Position numbers and translations under genes: made by a program. The notes under the pieces were generated by a model. That model was not told where the DNA came from. It searched no databases and was given only the letters and a program-made list of their open reading frames with translations. From CAYRAV01 sp964422365 (GTDB lineage: Bacteria; Bacillota; Clostridia; Lachnospirales; Lachnospiraceae): a stretch of DNA of 50,553 bases. Position 1 is the first letter of the stretch, and each line of letters opens with the position of its first letter. Of the stretch, positions 18,962 to 28,387 are shown piece after piece. The stretch lies in the NCBI GenBank assembly GCA_964422365.1, contig CAYRAV010000016.1:1-50553 (forward strand), in the 5' to 3' direction.

Positions 18962-21900
18962 TTATTTACTCTGCGTATTTACATAAAATGCTTCAATTTG
19001 TGCCTGTTCATTTGTATAGCCACGTTTTTCCATCTGAAGAATGGTCTGAAGTACTCTTCTATAATCATGAGGAATAATTTTCTTAAATTTTGGAAGATAT
19101 TCTTTAAAATTATCCAAAATATCCTTTGCCTTTACCGACTGAGTAGCTTCATAATGTTCTTTTACCATTTGTTGTAATTCCTGTACATCCGCCTGTTCTT
19201 CTACTTCCTCAACTGCAACCAATTCTTTATTTACTTTCAAATAAAAATCATTGTCTTCATCAAGCACATATGCAACCCCGCCGCTCATACCAGCAGCAAA
19301 GTTCTTACCAGTTTTGCCAAGCACTGCCACACGTCCGCCAGTCATATATTCACAGCCATGGTCTCCTACACCTTCCACAACTGCAGTTGCCCCTGAATTA
19401 CGCACACAAAAACGTTCTCCGGCAACACCACTGATAAATGCTTTACCTGTTGTTGCTCCGTATAATGCAACATTACCAATAATAATATTTTCATCTGCTT
19501 TAAATTTTGATTTTTTTGGAGGATATACAATAATCTTACCACCTGATAATCCTTTTCCTAAGTAGTCATTGCAGTCTCCATCTAACTCTAATGTCAGACC
19601 ACTTGGAATAAATGCTCCAAAACTTTGTCCACCACTGCCAATGCATTTTATTACATAGCTGTCCTCTTCCACTTCTGTACCTAATTTCTTTGTAATTTCA
19701 GAACCTAAAATGGTTCCTAAAGACCGGTCTAAGTTATTTACTTTTACCTCAAGTTTCGCTTTTTTATTCCTGCTGATTGCATCTGAGAATTCTTTTAAGA
19801 ACACTCTTTCATCTATTGTTTTTCTCAATTCAAAATCATAGATATGTTTTGGATCAAAACGTTTTTCGTTTACATCCAAATATGCATTGTCTAAAATGGC
19901 ATGCAAATCTAGTCGCTGTCCATTTTTTGTTAACTGGTCTTTGACTTTTAATAAATCGGTACGTCCAACTAATTCGTTTACCGTTTTCACTCCTAATTTT
20001 GCCATGTACTCACGTAATTCCTGTGCAACAAAACGCATAAAGTTTTCCACATATTCCGGTTTACCTTTAAAGCGTTTCCGAAGTTCAGGATTTTGTGTTG
20101 CTACACCTACTGGACATGTATCTAAATTACAGACTCTCATCATCACACAGCCAAGCGTTACCAATGGTGCTGTTGCAAATCCAAATTCTTCTGCACCCAG
20201 CATTGCAGCAATGGCAACATCCCGGCCATTCATTAATTTACCATCTGTTTCAATCACAACTTTATTCCGAAGTTTATTCATAATCAATGTCTGATGTGTC
20301 TCTGCCAGACCTAATTCCCACGGAAGGCCTGCATTGTGAATAGAGCTTCCCGGTGCGGCACCTGTACCACCATCATAACCAGAAATAAGAATCACACCTG
20401 CTCCCGCTTTTGCAACACCTGCTGCAATCGTTCCTACTCCCGCTTCTGAAACTAGTTTAACAGAAATTCTTGCATCCCTGTTGGCATTCTTTAAGTCATA
20501 AATCAACTGTGCCAAATCCTCAATAGAGTAAATATCATGATGTGGCGGCGGCGAAATCAAGCTTACACCTGGTGTAGAATTACGACATTTTGCGACCCAT
20601 GGATAAACTTTTTTCCCTGGCAGATGTCCACCTTCACCCGGTTTTGCTCCCTGCGCCATTTTAATCTGGATTTCTTTTGCACTTACTAAGTATCTTGATG
20701 TCACACCAAAACGACCTGAAGCAACCTGTTTAATGGCAGAACATTTATTTAATCCATCTTTACCAACAGTTAACCTTTCCAGACTTTCTCCACCTTCACC
20801 ACTGTTGGATTTACCGCCCAGGTTATTCATAGCAATCGCCAGTGTTTCATGTGCCTCCTGTGAAATAGAACCGTATGACATGGCGCCTGTTTTAAAGCGT
20901 TTTACAATCGAATCAACACTCTCTACCTGGTCTAAATCAATTTCTTTTCCTGCTTCATAATTAAAATCCATCAATCCCCGCAAAGTTACTTTTGCTTCTT
21001 CTGCAGAAATGGCTTCTGAGTATTGTCTGAATACTTCATAATCTCCCTCTCTTGTTGCTTTTTGCAATAAGTAAATCGTCTGTGGATTATATAAGTGGTC
21101 TTCCTTTCCACTTCTTGATTTATGGGCACCCATACTGTTTACTGATATATCTATGCCAAGCCCCAATGGATCAAATGCCTGATTATGCAGGTTTTCAATC
21201 TGTTCTTCAATTTCCCTGATGCCAATTCCGCCTACACGGCTTACTGTACCTTCAAAATATTTATCAATTACTTCTTTTCCTATACCAATTGCTTCAAAAT
21301 TTTTAGAACCTAAGTAGGACTGGATGGTAGAAATACCCATTTTAGAAGCAATTTTAACAATTCCCTTTACAACTGCATGGGTATAATCTTCTACAGCAGC
21401 ATAATAATCTTTGTCAAGCATTTCTTCGTTAATCATCTGGCGGATGCTGTCTATGGCAAGATAAGGATTAATTGCACTTGCACCATAACCTAATATGGTT
21501 GCAAAATGATGTACTTCTCTTGGCTCTGCACTTTCTAAGATAACAGAAACTCTGGTTCTCTTCTTTGTTTTAACCAAATGCTGCTGCATAGCAGATACTG
21601 CCAATAGAGAAGGAATTGCAACATGGTTTTCGTCTACTCCCCTATCAGAAAGAATCAAAATATTGGCACCATCTTTGTATGCCCTGTCCGCCTCCATACA
21701 AATTCTTTCTATGGCTTTTTCCAAAGAAGTAGATTTATAATAGATAATTGGAATAACTTCTACCTTAAATCCATTCACGTGCATTGTTTTTATTTTCAGT
21801 AAATCTGTATTTGTTAAGATTGGATTGTTAATCTTCATAACATTACAGTTTTCTTTTTTTTCTTCTAACAAGTTTCCATCTGTTCCAATATAAATTGTTG

Positions 21901-23524
21901 TCGAGGTTACAATTTCCTCACGAATGGCATCAATTGGAGGATTGGTTACCTGTGCAAACAGCTGTTTGAAGTAATTAAACAATGGCTGTGATTTTTCTGA
22001 CAATGGAGGCAGCGGAGCATCTACACCCATGGCTGCAATTGGTTCTCCACCATTCATTGCCATTGGCAAAATAGTATTTCTACACTCTTCATATGTATAA
22101 CCGAATGCTTTTCTTAATTTTCCTCCCTCTTCCGGATTATATTCCACCGTTTTCTTGTTTGGAATTTTAATATCTTTCAAATGAACCAGTTCATTATCTA
22201 ACCATTCACCATATGGCTGCCTTGATGCATATTTTTCTTTGATTGTATCATCATCAATTAATTGGCCTTTTACCGTATCCACCAATAACATTTTTCCCGG
22301 TCTTAATCTTTCTTTCTTTACAATCTTCTCTGCCGGAATATCTAATACACCAACTTCTGAAGATAAGATAATATTATCATCATCTGTAATATAATATCTG
22401 GATGGTCTCAAACCATTACGGTCAAGCACTGCACCCATCAAATCTCCATCTGAGAAAAGAATAGAGGCAGGTCCGTCCCATGGTTCCATCATAGTTGCAT
22501 AATATTGGTAAAAATCTCTTTTCTTTCTGCTAATACCTTTGTCATTTGCCCAAGGTTCAGGAATTGCAATCATAACTGCCAAAGGTAGTTCCATTCCGCT
22601 CATTACAAGGAATTCTAAAGAGTTATCAAGTCTTGCAGAATCAGATCCCGTTGTATCAATTACAGGAAGTACTTTATGTAATTCTCCTTTTAAATACTCT
22701 GATTCCATTGTTTCTTCTCTTGCAAGCATTTTATCAGCATTACCTGCGATTGTATTGATTTCACCATTATGTACAATCAATCTGTTAGGATGTGCCCTTC
22801 TCCAGCTTGGCTGTGTATTCGTACTGAAACGGGAATGTACAAGTGCAATTGCCGATTCATATTCTTTCTGTTGTAAATCTAAAAAGAATGAACGCAGCTG
22901 ACCGACAAGGAACATCCCCTTATAAACAATTGTTCTGCTTGACAGGGATACTACATAGGTATCTTCATTAGAAGACTGCTCAAAAATCTTTCTTACGATA
23001 AATAATTTTCTATCAAAATCTAAACCTTTTCTTACATCAATTGGCTTTTGGATAAATGCCTGCACAATATATGGCATACAGTCCAACGCAGTTTTTCCTA
23101 AAACTTCAGGTGCTGTAGGAACTTCTCTCCAGCCTAAAAATTCAAGTCCCTCTTTTTCTACAATTATTTCAAACATCTTCATTGCCTGTCTTCTGCTTAA
23201 TTCATTCTGTGGAAGAAAGAACATTCCTATTCCATATTCTCTTTCATTTCCAATTTTAATATTACATTCTTTTACAGCTTTTGCAAAAAACTTATGTGAA
23301 ATCTGCAATAAAATACCAACACCATCTCCAGTTTCTCCCGCAGCATCCTTACCGGCGCGGTGCTCCAGATTTTCAACGATTTTCAATGCATTTTCAACTG
23401 TTTCATGGGTCTTTTTACCTTTAATGTTTACGACTGCACCAATACCACAATTGTCATGTTCAAATCTCGGATCATATAATCCGGTTTGTGTTCTCTTACA
23501 TTCTTCCAAAGATTGTTTTTTCAT
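18962..23524 (-). CDS. gltB: Glutamate synthase, large (alpha) subunit
   Basis: Converts glutamine plus 2-oxoglutarate to two glutamates. 1520 residues, full length. Cys26 (HDNCGIGAVV) is the class II amidotransferase nucleophile after a 25-residue propeptide. The amidotransferase domain reaches ~430, followed by the central and FMN-binding synthase domains. CNLDTCPVGVATQ carries the 3Fe-4S cysteines near residue 1150. The GXGXG beta-helix domain forms the C-terminus. I place the start at the ATG 23524, although its AAAGGA is 13 nt away; an in-frame TTG at 23536 sits too close to it. The upstream leader has a promoter and a terminator-like hairpin. Confidence 0.97.
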   Translation of the reverse strand: MKKQSLEECKRTQTGLYDPRFEHDNCGIGAVVNIKGKKTHETVENALKIVENLEHRAGKDAAGETGDGVGILLQISHKFFAKAVKECNIKIGNEREYGIGMFFLPQNELSRRQAMKMFEIIVEKEGLEFLGWREVPTAPEVLGKTALDCMPYIVQAFIQKPIDVRKGLDFDRKLFIVRKIFEQSSNEDTYVVSLSSRTIVYKGMFLVGQLRSFFLDLQQKEYESAIALVHSRFSTNTQPSWRRAHPNRLIVHNGEINTIAGNADKMLAREETMESEYLKGELHKVLPVIDTTGSDSARLDNSLEFLVMSGMELPLAVMIAIPEPWANDKGISRKKRDFYQYYATMMEPWDGPASILFSDGDLMGAVLDRNGLRPSRYYITDDDNIILSSEVGVLDIPAEKIVKKERLRPGKMLLVDTVKGQLIDDDTIKEKYASRQPYGEWLDNELVHLKDIKIPNKKTVEYNPEEGGKLRKAFGYTYEECRNTILPMAMNGGEPIAAMGVDAPLPPLSEKSQPLFNYFKQLFAQVTNPPIDAIREEIVTSTTIYIGTDGNLLEEKKENCNVMKINNPILTNTDLLKIKTMHVNGFKVEVIPIIYYKSTSLEKAIERICMEADRAYKDGANILILSDRGVDENHVAIPSLLAVSAMQQHLVKTKKRTRVSVILESAEPREVHHFATILGYGASAINPYLAIDSIRQMINEEMLDKDYYAAVEDYTHAVVKGIVKIASKMGISTIQSYLGSKNFEAIGIGKEVIDKYFEGTVSRVGGIGIREIEEQIENLHNQAFDPLGLGIDISVNSMGAHKSRSGKEDHLYNPQTIYLLQKATREGDYEVFRQYSEAISAEEAKVTLRGLMDFNYEAGKEIDLDQVESVDSIVKRFKTGAMSYGSISQEAHETLAIAMNNLGGKSNSGEGGESLERLTVGKDGLNKCSAIKQVASGRFGVTSRYLVSAKEIQIKMAQGAKPGEGGHLPGKKVYPWVAKCRNSTPGVSLISPPPHHDIYSIEDLAQLIYDLKNANRDARISVKLVSEAGVGTIAAGVAKAGAGVILISGYDGGTGAAPGSSIHNAGLPWELGLAETHQTLIMNKLRNKVVIETDGKLMNGRDVAIAAMLGAEEFGFATAPLVTLGCVMMRVCNLDTCPVGVATQNPELRKRFKGKPEYVENFMRFVAQELREYMAKLGVKTVNELVGRTDLLKVKDQLTKNGQRLDLHAILDNAYLDVNEKRFDPKHIYDFELRKTIDERVFLKEFSDAISRNKKAKLEVKVNNLDRSLGTILGSEITKKLGTEVEEDSYVIKCIGSGGQSFGAFIPSGLTLELDGDCNDYLGKGLSGGKIIVYPPKKSKFKADENIIIGNVALYGATTGKAFISGVAGERFCVRNSGATAVVEGVGDHGCEYMTGGRVAVLGKTGKNFAAGMSGGVAYVLDEDNDFYLKVNKELVAVEEVEEQADVQELQQMVKEHYEATQSVKAKDILDNFKEYLPKFKKIIPHDYRRVLQTILQMEKRGYTNEQAQIEAFYVNTQSK

Positions 23525-23633
23525 TATAAGTACCAATTCCTTTCTTATATTCTAAAGAATCTGAACCTTGCAAATTCTTCTTGTCATGTATTACTTTGCC
23601 AGTCTCTACGGCATATCTGGAAAAAATTAACAA

Positions 23634-23673
23634 AAGGTGCCTAAAAAACTCCTAAAAGTTTCTTAGACACCTT
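23634..23673 (-). terminator. Terminator-like hairpin in the gltB leader
   Basis: On the minus strand AAGGTGTCTAAGAAACT pairs with AGTTTTTTAGGCACCTT, with three mismatches. TTTTGTTAATTTTTT follows, a good intrinsic terminator shape. It begins ~16 nt after the start predicted from the promoter at 23696-23724 and ends ~110 nt before the gltB ATG. It is either an attenuator of gltB or a terminator for read-through from glyS. Confidence 0.7.
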
Positions 23674-23695
23674 CGTCCAATTCATTCTGTTTCGT

Positions 23696-23724
23696 ATTAT
23701 AATACACTTATTTAATAAAATCAA
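23696..23724 (-). promoter_or_regulatory. Promoter upstream of gltB
   Basis: On the minus strand TTGATT (23724-23719) and TATAAT (23701-23696) are exactly 17 bp apart. The predicted start is near 23689. The hairpin at 23634-23673 lies between it and gltB. The rest of the gap up to the glyS stop (23725-23903) is AT-rich and shows no T-box or other leader that I recognise. Confidence 0.65.
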
Positions 23725-23903
23725 GTATCTATTCAATTTTTTTTTCGTATCATAACCTTTTTTTATATTTTATTTATTTTCTTAAGTTAGAACTACATAA
23801 TTTAAAATATTCTTCTCTTTTCCTTTTATTTTATATTACTTCTGTTCTGCCAAAAATATATTTTATAAATTGAAACCCTCTGTTAAAACAACGATATCAC
23901 ATA

Positions 23904-25295
23904 TTAATATTCAAATTTTTTTTGAAAATATTCTTTTAAATCTTCAATTTTTATTCTTTCCTGCTCCATTGTGTCTCTGTCACGTACTGTAACTGCCCCA
24001 TCCTCTTCTGATTCAAAATCATATGTAATACAGAATGGAGTTCCGATTTCATCTTGTCTTCTATATCTCTTTCCAATGTTTCCTCTGTCATCATATTCAC
24101 AATTATAATATTTGCTAAGTTCTGTATAAATCTTCTCTGCACCATCTGCTAATTTCTTAGACAATGGTAAAATGCCAATTTTTACAGGTGCTAATGCAGG
24201 ATGCAAATGAAGCACCGTTCTCATATCTCCGCCTTCTAACTCTTCTTCATCATAAGCACTGCACAGGAATGCCAGTGTCACACGGTCCGCACCAAGCGAA
24301 GGTTCAATTACATATGGTATATATTTCTCTTTCTTTTCATCATTAAAGTAATCCATTGGTTCTCCGGATGTATTTTGGTGCTGTGTCAAATCATAATCTG
24401 TACGGTCTGCCACTCCCCACAATTCTCCCCATCCGAATGGGAATAGAAATTCAATATCTGTAGTAGCTTTACTATAAAATACCAATTCTTCTTTTGCATG
24501 ATCTCTAGCACGCATTTCTTCGTCCTTAATTCCCAATGTCCTTAACCAATTTAGACAAAAATCTTTCCAATATTCAAACCATTCCAAATCTGTTCCAGGT
24601 TCACAGAAAAATTCCAATTCCATTTGCTCAAATTCTCTTGTTCTAAAGATAAAATTCTTAGGTGAAATTTCATTTCTAAATGCTTTACCAATCTGACCAA
24701 TTCCAAAAGGTATTTTTTTTCTGGAAGTTCTTTGTACATTTTTAAAGTTGACAAAAATTCCTTGTGCTGTTTCAGGTCTTAAATATACTGTATCTGTTGC
24801 ATCTTCTGTTACACCCTGAAATGTTTTAAACATCAAATTGAATTGGCGGATTTCTGTAAAATTATGTTTTCCACAGGAAGGACAACAAATATTCTTTTCT
24901 TCTACATACTGCTCCATCTGCTCACTTGACCATGCATCCACACTGCCCTCTAACTCTATATTGTTTTCTTCCATATATTCTTCAATCATTTTATCTGCAC
25001 GAAAACGTTCATGACATTCTTTACAATCCATAAGGGGATCAGAAAAACCACCCAAATGCCCTGACGCCACCCATGTCTGTGGATTCATTAAGATTGCACA
25101 ATCCACTCCAACATTATATGGACTTTCCTGAATAAATTTTTTCCACCATGCTTTTTTAATATTATTTTTTAATTCCACGCCCAAGTTTCCATAATCCCAT
25201 GTATTAGCAAGACCTCCATAAATTTCTGAACCCGGATATACAAATCCTCTTGCTTTTGCTAATGCTACAATTTTGTCCATTGTCTTTTCCATCAT
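23904..25295 (-). CDS. glyS: Glycyl-tRNA synthetase, single-chain alpha2 type
   Basis: Charges tRNA-Gly; class II synthetase. 463 residues, the eukaryote/archaeon-like homodimeric form found in many Firmicutes, rather than the two-subunit GlyQ/GlyS. The N-terminal FVYPGSEIYGGLANTWDYG is characteristic. Motif 2 is in FRNEISPKNFIFRTREFEQ and motif 3 near GADRVTLAFL. Cysteines in CCSCG and CKECHE may bind zinc. The C-terminal anticodon-binding domain is present. The start is the ATG at 25295, with AAAGG 9 nt upstream; an in-frame TTG three codons earlier is less likely. It is 27 bp downstream of a lipoprotein gene and probably co-transcribed with it. Confidence 0.96.
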   Translation of the reverse strand: MMEKTMDKIVALAKARGFVYPGSEIYGGLANTWDYGNLGVELKNNIKKAWWKKFIQESPYNVGVDCAILMNPQTWVASGHLGGFSDPLMDCKECHERFRADKMIEEYMEENNIELEGSVDAWSSEQMEQYVEEKNICCPSCGKHNFTEIRQFNLMFKTFQGVTEDATDTVYLRPETAQGIFVNFKNVQRTSRKKIPFGIGQIGKAFRNEISPKNFIFRTREFEQMELEFFCEPGTDLEWFEYWKDFCLNWLRTLGIKDEEMRARDHAKEELVFYSKATTDIEFLFPFGWGELWGVADRTDYDLTQHQNTSGEPMDYFNDEKKEKYIPYVIEPSLGADRVTLAFLCSAYDEEELEGGDMRTVLHLHPALAPVKIGILPLSKKLADGAEKIYTELSKYYNCEYDDRGNIGKRYRRQDEIGTPFCITYDFESEEDGAVTVRDRDTMEQERIKIEDLKEYFQKKFEY

Positions 25296-25322
25296 TCTAT
25301 TCAACCTTTCTATACTACTATG

Positions 25323-25925
25323 CTATTTTTTTTCATAAACAATTATTGTGTTTTTTCCTTCTATAGACTGGGCTGTCTGCTCATTCATAAGCATTGCTTC
25401 AGAGTAATACTTAATATTTCCTTCTGTTTTAATATTAATCAGCTCGTTTACCACAGCAACCATATATTCTGAATTTGCTGTTACATCCGCCTTAGCAACC
25501 TCACCGCCGCTGATAGCATCCAATAAAGTATCCGGCAGGACATTTCCCTCAATAGCTTCACTCATTGTCATAATCTGAATGTTACTGCTATTGTACTCAT
25601 TATACAAATCAATACTCTTGTATGAAAACAACACTTTTGCTGTTTGATCAGCTACATTAAAATCCTTTAGTTCTACTGCATCTGCATGATCATCTTTCGC
25701 ATTAAATGTTTCAATATCATTTTTGATAAATTCCTTTAGTTCATCCTTATCATAATATGATTTGTCAAATTCCTCCACAGAAGCACCTTGCATACTTCCA
25801 TTACCTAGAAGCAGAATCGTGCTTTCGCTAACATCTGACAGTTTAAGTGAAGTACCTTTTTTGCATCCTGTCATGCAACATAGTCCCATGATTACAACCA
25901 ACATAAAGTATAACGGTTTTTTCAT
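25323..25925 (-). CDS. Small lipoprotein of unknown function upstream of glyS
   Basis: 200 residues. The signal peptide MKKPLYFMLVVIMGLCC leads to the lipobox MTGC (Cys21), so it should be anchored on the outer face of the membrane. The mature part is mixed alpha/beta with no motif that I recognise. It ends in a strand (GKNTIIVYEKK). The ATG at 25925 has AAAGG ~12 nt upstream. A near-consensus promoter at 25978-26006 would drive it together with glyS. The gap to recO (25926-26228, 303 bp) is otherwise filled by a family B element. Confidence 0.75.
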   Translation of the reverse strand: MKKPLYFMLVVIMGLCCMTGCKKGTSLKLSDVSESTILLLGNGSMQGASVEEFDKSYYDKDELKEFIKNDIETFNAKDDHADAVELKDFNVADQTAKVLFSYKSIDLYNEYNSSNIQIMTMSEAIEGNVLPDTLLDAISGGEVAKADVTANSEYMVAVVNELINIKTEGNIKYYSEAMLMNEQTAQSIEGKNTIIVYEKK

Positions 25926-25977
25926 GATTTCATCATACCTTTCTTCAAATTCTTTTTATCCTTACTATAACTCTATT

Positions 25978-26006
25978 ATTTTACTCTGTATCAAAATAAT
26001 TTTCAA
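25978..26006 (-). promoter_or_regulatory. Promoter of the lipoprotein-glyS unit
   Basis: On the minus strand TTGAAA (26006-26001) and TAAAAT (25983-25978) are 17 bp apart. The start would be near 25971, about 46 nt before the lipoprotein ATG. Confidence 0.55.
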
Positions 26007-26048
26007 CAGATTTTTTATATTTATTGTATTTTTCCCAACTTTCATATC

Positions 26049-26227
26049 ACAACAATTCATCCATACCATTCATACCTTATTTTTCATTTTAATTTGCATC
26101 CATCGCGGCATATTATCGGACAAAGTTCTCCACCTTAAATGGACGTGCATTGCGGTATGCCCGGATGGGTATCATTTATGTAAATATACATTCTGAGTCA
26201 AAAAGTTATGTATAGCTGAACTGTTCC
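26049..26227 (+). mobile_element. Family B MITE at the recO stop codon
   Basis: The left end ACAACAATTCATCCATACC is degenerate; the right end TATAGCTGAACTGTTCC is closer to consensus. The flanks TTCATATC (26041-26048) and TTCATGTC (26228-26235) match at 7 of 8, and the right copy contains the recO stop codon. The left interior CATTCATACCTTATTTTTC is typical of family B. A central GGTATGCCCGGATGGGTA module is shared with other elements in the window. Confidence 0.75.
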
Positions 26228-26228
26228 T

Positions 26229-26969
26229 TCATGTCAATAAATCCAATATTTCCAAAGACTTAAATTCCATATCCACATAAAATTTCATGTAATCCCTTGA
26301 TAATTTTTTCAAGTTCTGAAGCAATTCTTCTGTTACAGCAAATGTGTATAATCTCTTAATATCCGCTGTTACAATATACTGCAATGTATAAATCAAGTTA
26401 TCACTAACCTCAAACCCGCCGGAAATCTCCCGTCCACACCATTTACAGAGCAATCCGCCTTTCCTGCTGTGAAACAATGTTAGTGCTTCCTTTCTTCTAC
26501 ATCGTACACATTCAAAAACCTGTGGTGCTTCACCATTGAAGCATAAAATTTTAATTTCAAATATAACCCGAATCAATTCATTAGAAATATTCTCTTTTAT
26601 TAGAGCACGAAAAGATTGATATAATAATTTTAAAATGTCTGTTCCGTCTACATTTTCCCGCGTTAGATATGTAGCAAATTCGCAAAAATAAGAAGCAAAT
26701 GATACAATTTCTAAATTATCCCGTATCTCTTCAAAATAGTTTTGAATTTCAGCACTGTTTACACTATACGAATCTCTGCCCTGATATAGTGTAAACATGC
26801 CAAAAACAAATGGCTGGCTGCATCCCATCAACATACTCTTAGGACGCCTTGCCCCTTTTGCAAATGCTGAAATTCTGCCTCTTTCTTTTGTTAAAATAAC
26901 CAGTCTGCGGTCATACTCTCCCACTGGCATTGCTGACAAAACCATTCCCATTACGGTCTCCTGATTCAT
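26229..26969 (-). CDS. recO: DNA repair protein RecO
   Basis: Recombination mediator of the RecFOR pathway: loads RecA on SSB-coated DNA and anneals strands. 246 residues. The N-terminal OB-fold starts TVMGMVLSAMPVGEYDRRL. A zinc site is formed by CVRC and CKWC around residues 150-180. The helical C-terminal domain is complete. AGGGA lies 6 nt before the ATG. The downstream mobile element begins 1 nt after the stop codon. The 5' end overlaps the yqzL-like gene by 59 bp, and era lies just upstream, the usual Firmicutes order. Confidence 0.93.
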   Translation of the reverse strand: MNQETVMGMVLSAMPVGEYDRRLVILTKERGRISAFAKGARRPKSMLMGCSQPFVFGMFTLYQGRDSYSVNSAEIQNYFEEIRDNLEIVSFASYFCEFATYLTRENVDGTDILKLLYQSFRALIKENISNELIRVIFEIKILCFNGEAPQVFECVRCRRKEALTLFHSRKGGLLCKWCGREISGGFEVSDNLIYTLQYIVTADIKRLYTFAVTEELLQNLKKLSRDYMKFYVDMEFKSLEILDLLT

Positions 26970-27087
26970 ATTTTTCCCTGCTTTCTATCAGACCGCTCTC
27001 CATACTTTCTTCTGTGGTACATGCATAGTTTAAATAATCCATAATACTGCCTGATTGTTCAAATAATTTCCAGTACTCTTCCTGCAT
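26911..27087 (-). CDS. yqzL: YqzL-like small protein between era and recO
   Basis: 58 residues, beginning MQEEYWKLFEQSGSIMDYLN. The W-x-L-F-x-x-[ST]-G-[SN]-I-x-x-[YF]-L pattern is the hallmark, as I recall it, of the YqzL family found between era and recO in Firmicutes; its function is unknown. A strong AAGGGGG site lies 9 nt before the ATG. The gene begins 124 bp downstream of the era stop, and its last 59 bp overlap the recO start in another frame. The C-terminal third (SGDRNGNGFVSNASGRV) is low-complexity and may be an unconserved extension caused by the overlap. Confidence 0.7.
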   Translation of the reverse strand: MQEEYWKLFEQSGSIMDYLNYACTTEESMESGLIESREKYESGDRNGNGFVSNASGRV

Positions 27088-27211
27088 GAATATGACCCCC
27101 TTCTGTTTTTCACTTCCAGTCGATTTGTCATTGTCTGTTGTTAGTATCAGTCAGTATTCTTGTTTATATACAGCTACTTTTTGGTAAAACCAAAAGGTAT
27201 AGAAAGGGTCT

Positions 27212-28123
27212 TTAAGAATCCATGTCATTTTTATTATAGCCATAATTTTTCAACAGAAAATCACTATCTCTCCAATCTTTCTTTACCTTTACCCAAATCT
27301 GAAGATTAACCCTCATATCTAATAAATTCTCAATTTCCTGTCTTGCTTCTGTTCCAATTTTTTTCAACATAGCACCTTTCTTACCAATAATAATTCCCTT
27401 GTGAGATTCCCTTTCACATATAATTGTAGCTTCAATATCAACAATGTTACCTTTTTTTCTGTCTCGCATCTTCTCAATCGACACAGCAATCCCATGTGGT
27501 ATCTCATCATTTAACAAACGAAGTGCCTTTTCACGTATCAGTTCTGCTGCAATCTGCCGTTCCGGCTGATCTGTAATAGTATCCTCATCATAAAACATTG
27601 GACCTTCCTGCAGATATTCAAATACTGTGTCAATAAGATGATCTGCATTTTCACCTTTTAAAGCTGAGACAGGCACAATTTCTGCGAAATCATATATCTC
27701 TTTATAAACTGCAATAAATTTTAAAATCTCTTCTTTCTTCACTGTATCTATTTTATTGATTACTAAAATAACCGGTGTAGAGACTTTTTGCAGCTGTTCT
27801 ACTATATGACGCTCTCCGGCACCAATAAATGTGCTTGGTTCTACCAGCCATAAAATAACATCCACTTCATTTAATGTACGTTCTGCAACAGAAACCATAT
27901 ATTCTCCCAGCTTGTTTTTCGCTTTGTGAATCCCTGGTGTATCCAAAAAAATAATCTGCCCCTGCTCACAAGTATATATTGTCTGAATACGATTTCTTGT
28001 AGTCTGAGGTTTACTTGAAGTAATTGCTATTTTTTGTCCAATCACACGATTCATCAAAGTTGATTTTCCCACATTTGGACGTCCGATTAATGTTACAAAA
28101 CCGGATTTGAACTTATTTTTCAT
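27212..28123 (-). CDS. era: GTPase Era
   Basis: Essential GTPase that binds 16S rRNA near its 3' end during 30S maturation. 303 residues. The G domain has the P-loop GRPNVGKST, switch region PQTTRNRI, G3 DTPGIH, G4 NKID and G5 VSALKG. A C-terminal KH domain (GIIIGKKGAMLKKIG) binds RNA. The normal length and both domains are intact. The start ATG follows AAGGTAAGTTGAA. It begins the order era-yqzL-recO. A family A element lies ~50 bp upstream of its start. Confidence 0.96.
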   Translation of the reverse strand: MKNKFKSGFVTLIGRPNVGKSTLMNRVIGQKIAITSSKPQTTRNRIQTIYTCEQGQIIFLDTPGIHKAKNKLGEYMVSVAERTLNEVDVILWLVEPSTFIGAGERHIVEQLQKVSTPVILVINKIDTVKKEEILKFIAVYKEIYDFAEIVPVSALKGENADHLIDTVFEYLQEGPMFYDEDTITDQPERQIAAELIREKALRLLNDEIPHGIAVSIEKMRDRKKGNIVDIEATIICERESHKGIIIGKKGAMLKKIGTEARQEIENLLDMRVNLQIWVKVKKDWRDSDFLLKNYGYNKNDMDS

Positions 28124-28176
28124 TTCAACTTACCTTTCCTTCTCTTATCTGCTATGTAAAATATTGTAATGATTGC

Positions 28177-28348
28177 TTTGAGTTTGAAAATTCACTGCCG
28201 CAGTCTGCACGCGCTGCTTCGCGTACCTATCCGGGCATACCATAATTCATGCCCCTTTCATCTGGCGGACTTTATCTAAATAAGACATAGTATTTGCCTG
28301 CACAATTTGTGGCGCATATCTTGTAACAAGCAATTTTTAAACATGCTT
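28177..28348 (-). mobile_element. Family A MITE, diverged, between era and the M16 peptidase
   Basis: The right end AATTTTTAAACATGCTT (to 28348) is followed by TA. The left end is degenerate but keeps TTTGAAAATTCACTGCC. The interior CGGGCATACCATAATTCATG and GGCGGACTTTATCT match the copy at 1-166, so these two form a longer subtype distinct from the 160-bp copies. The right end abuts the hairpin downstream of the M16 gene. Confidence 0.7.
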
Positions 28349-28378
28349 TAGAATGACAAAACAGCTTTGTCATTCTAA
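28348..28378 (-). terminator. Hairpin downstream of the M16 peptidase gene
   Basis: TTAGAATGACAAA and TTTGTCATTCTAA are a perfect 13-bp inverted repeat around a 5-nt loop, 9 bp past the peptidase stop on the minus strand. The U-tract that would complete an intrinsic terminator is missing, because the family A element begins where it should be. Confidence 0.55.
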
Positions 28379-28387
28379 GCCTAATCC

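Noticed and set aside
19251..20294. Long frames antisense to gltB
   Set aside because: Shadows of a highly conserved gene; no start signals.
23537..23903. T-box leader
   Set aside because: No AGGGTGGNACCGCG-type antiterminator sequence; the stem there is a simple hairpin.
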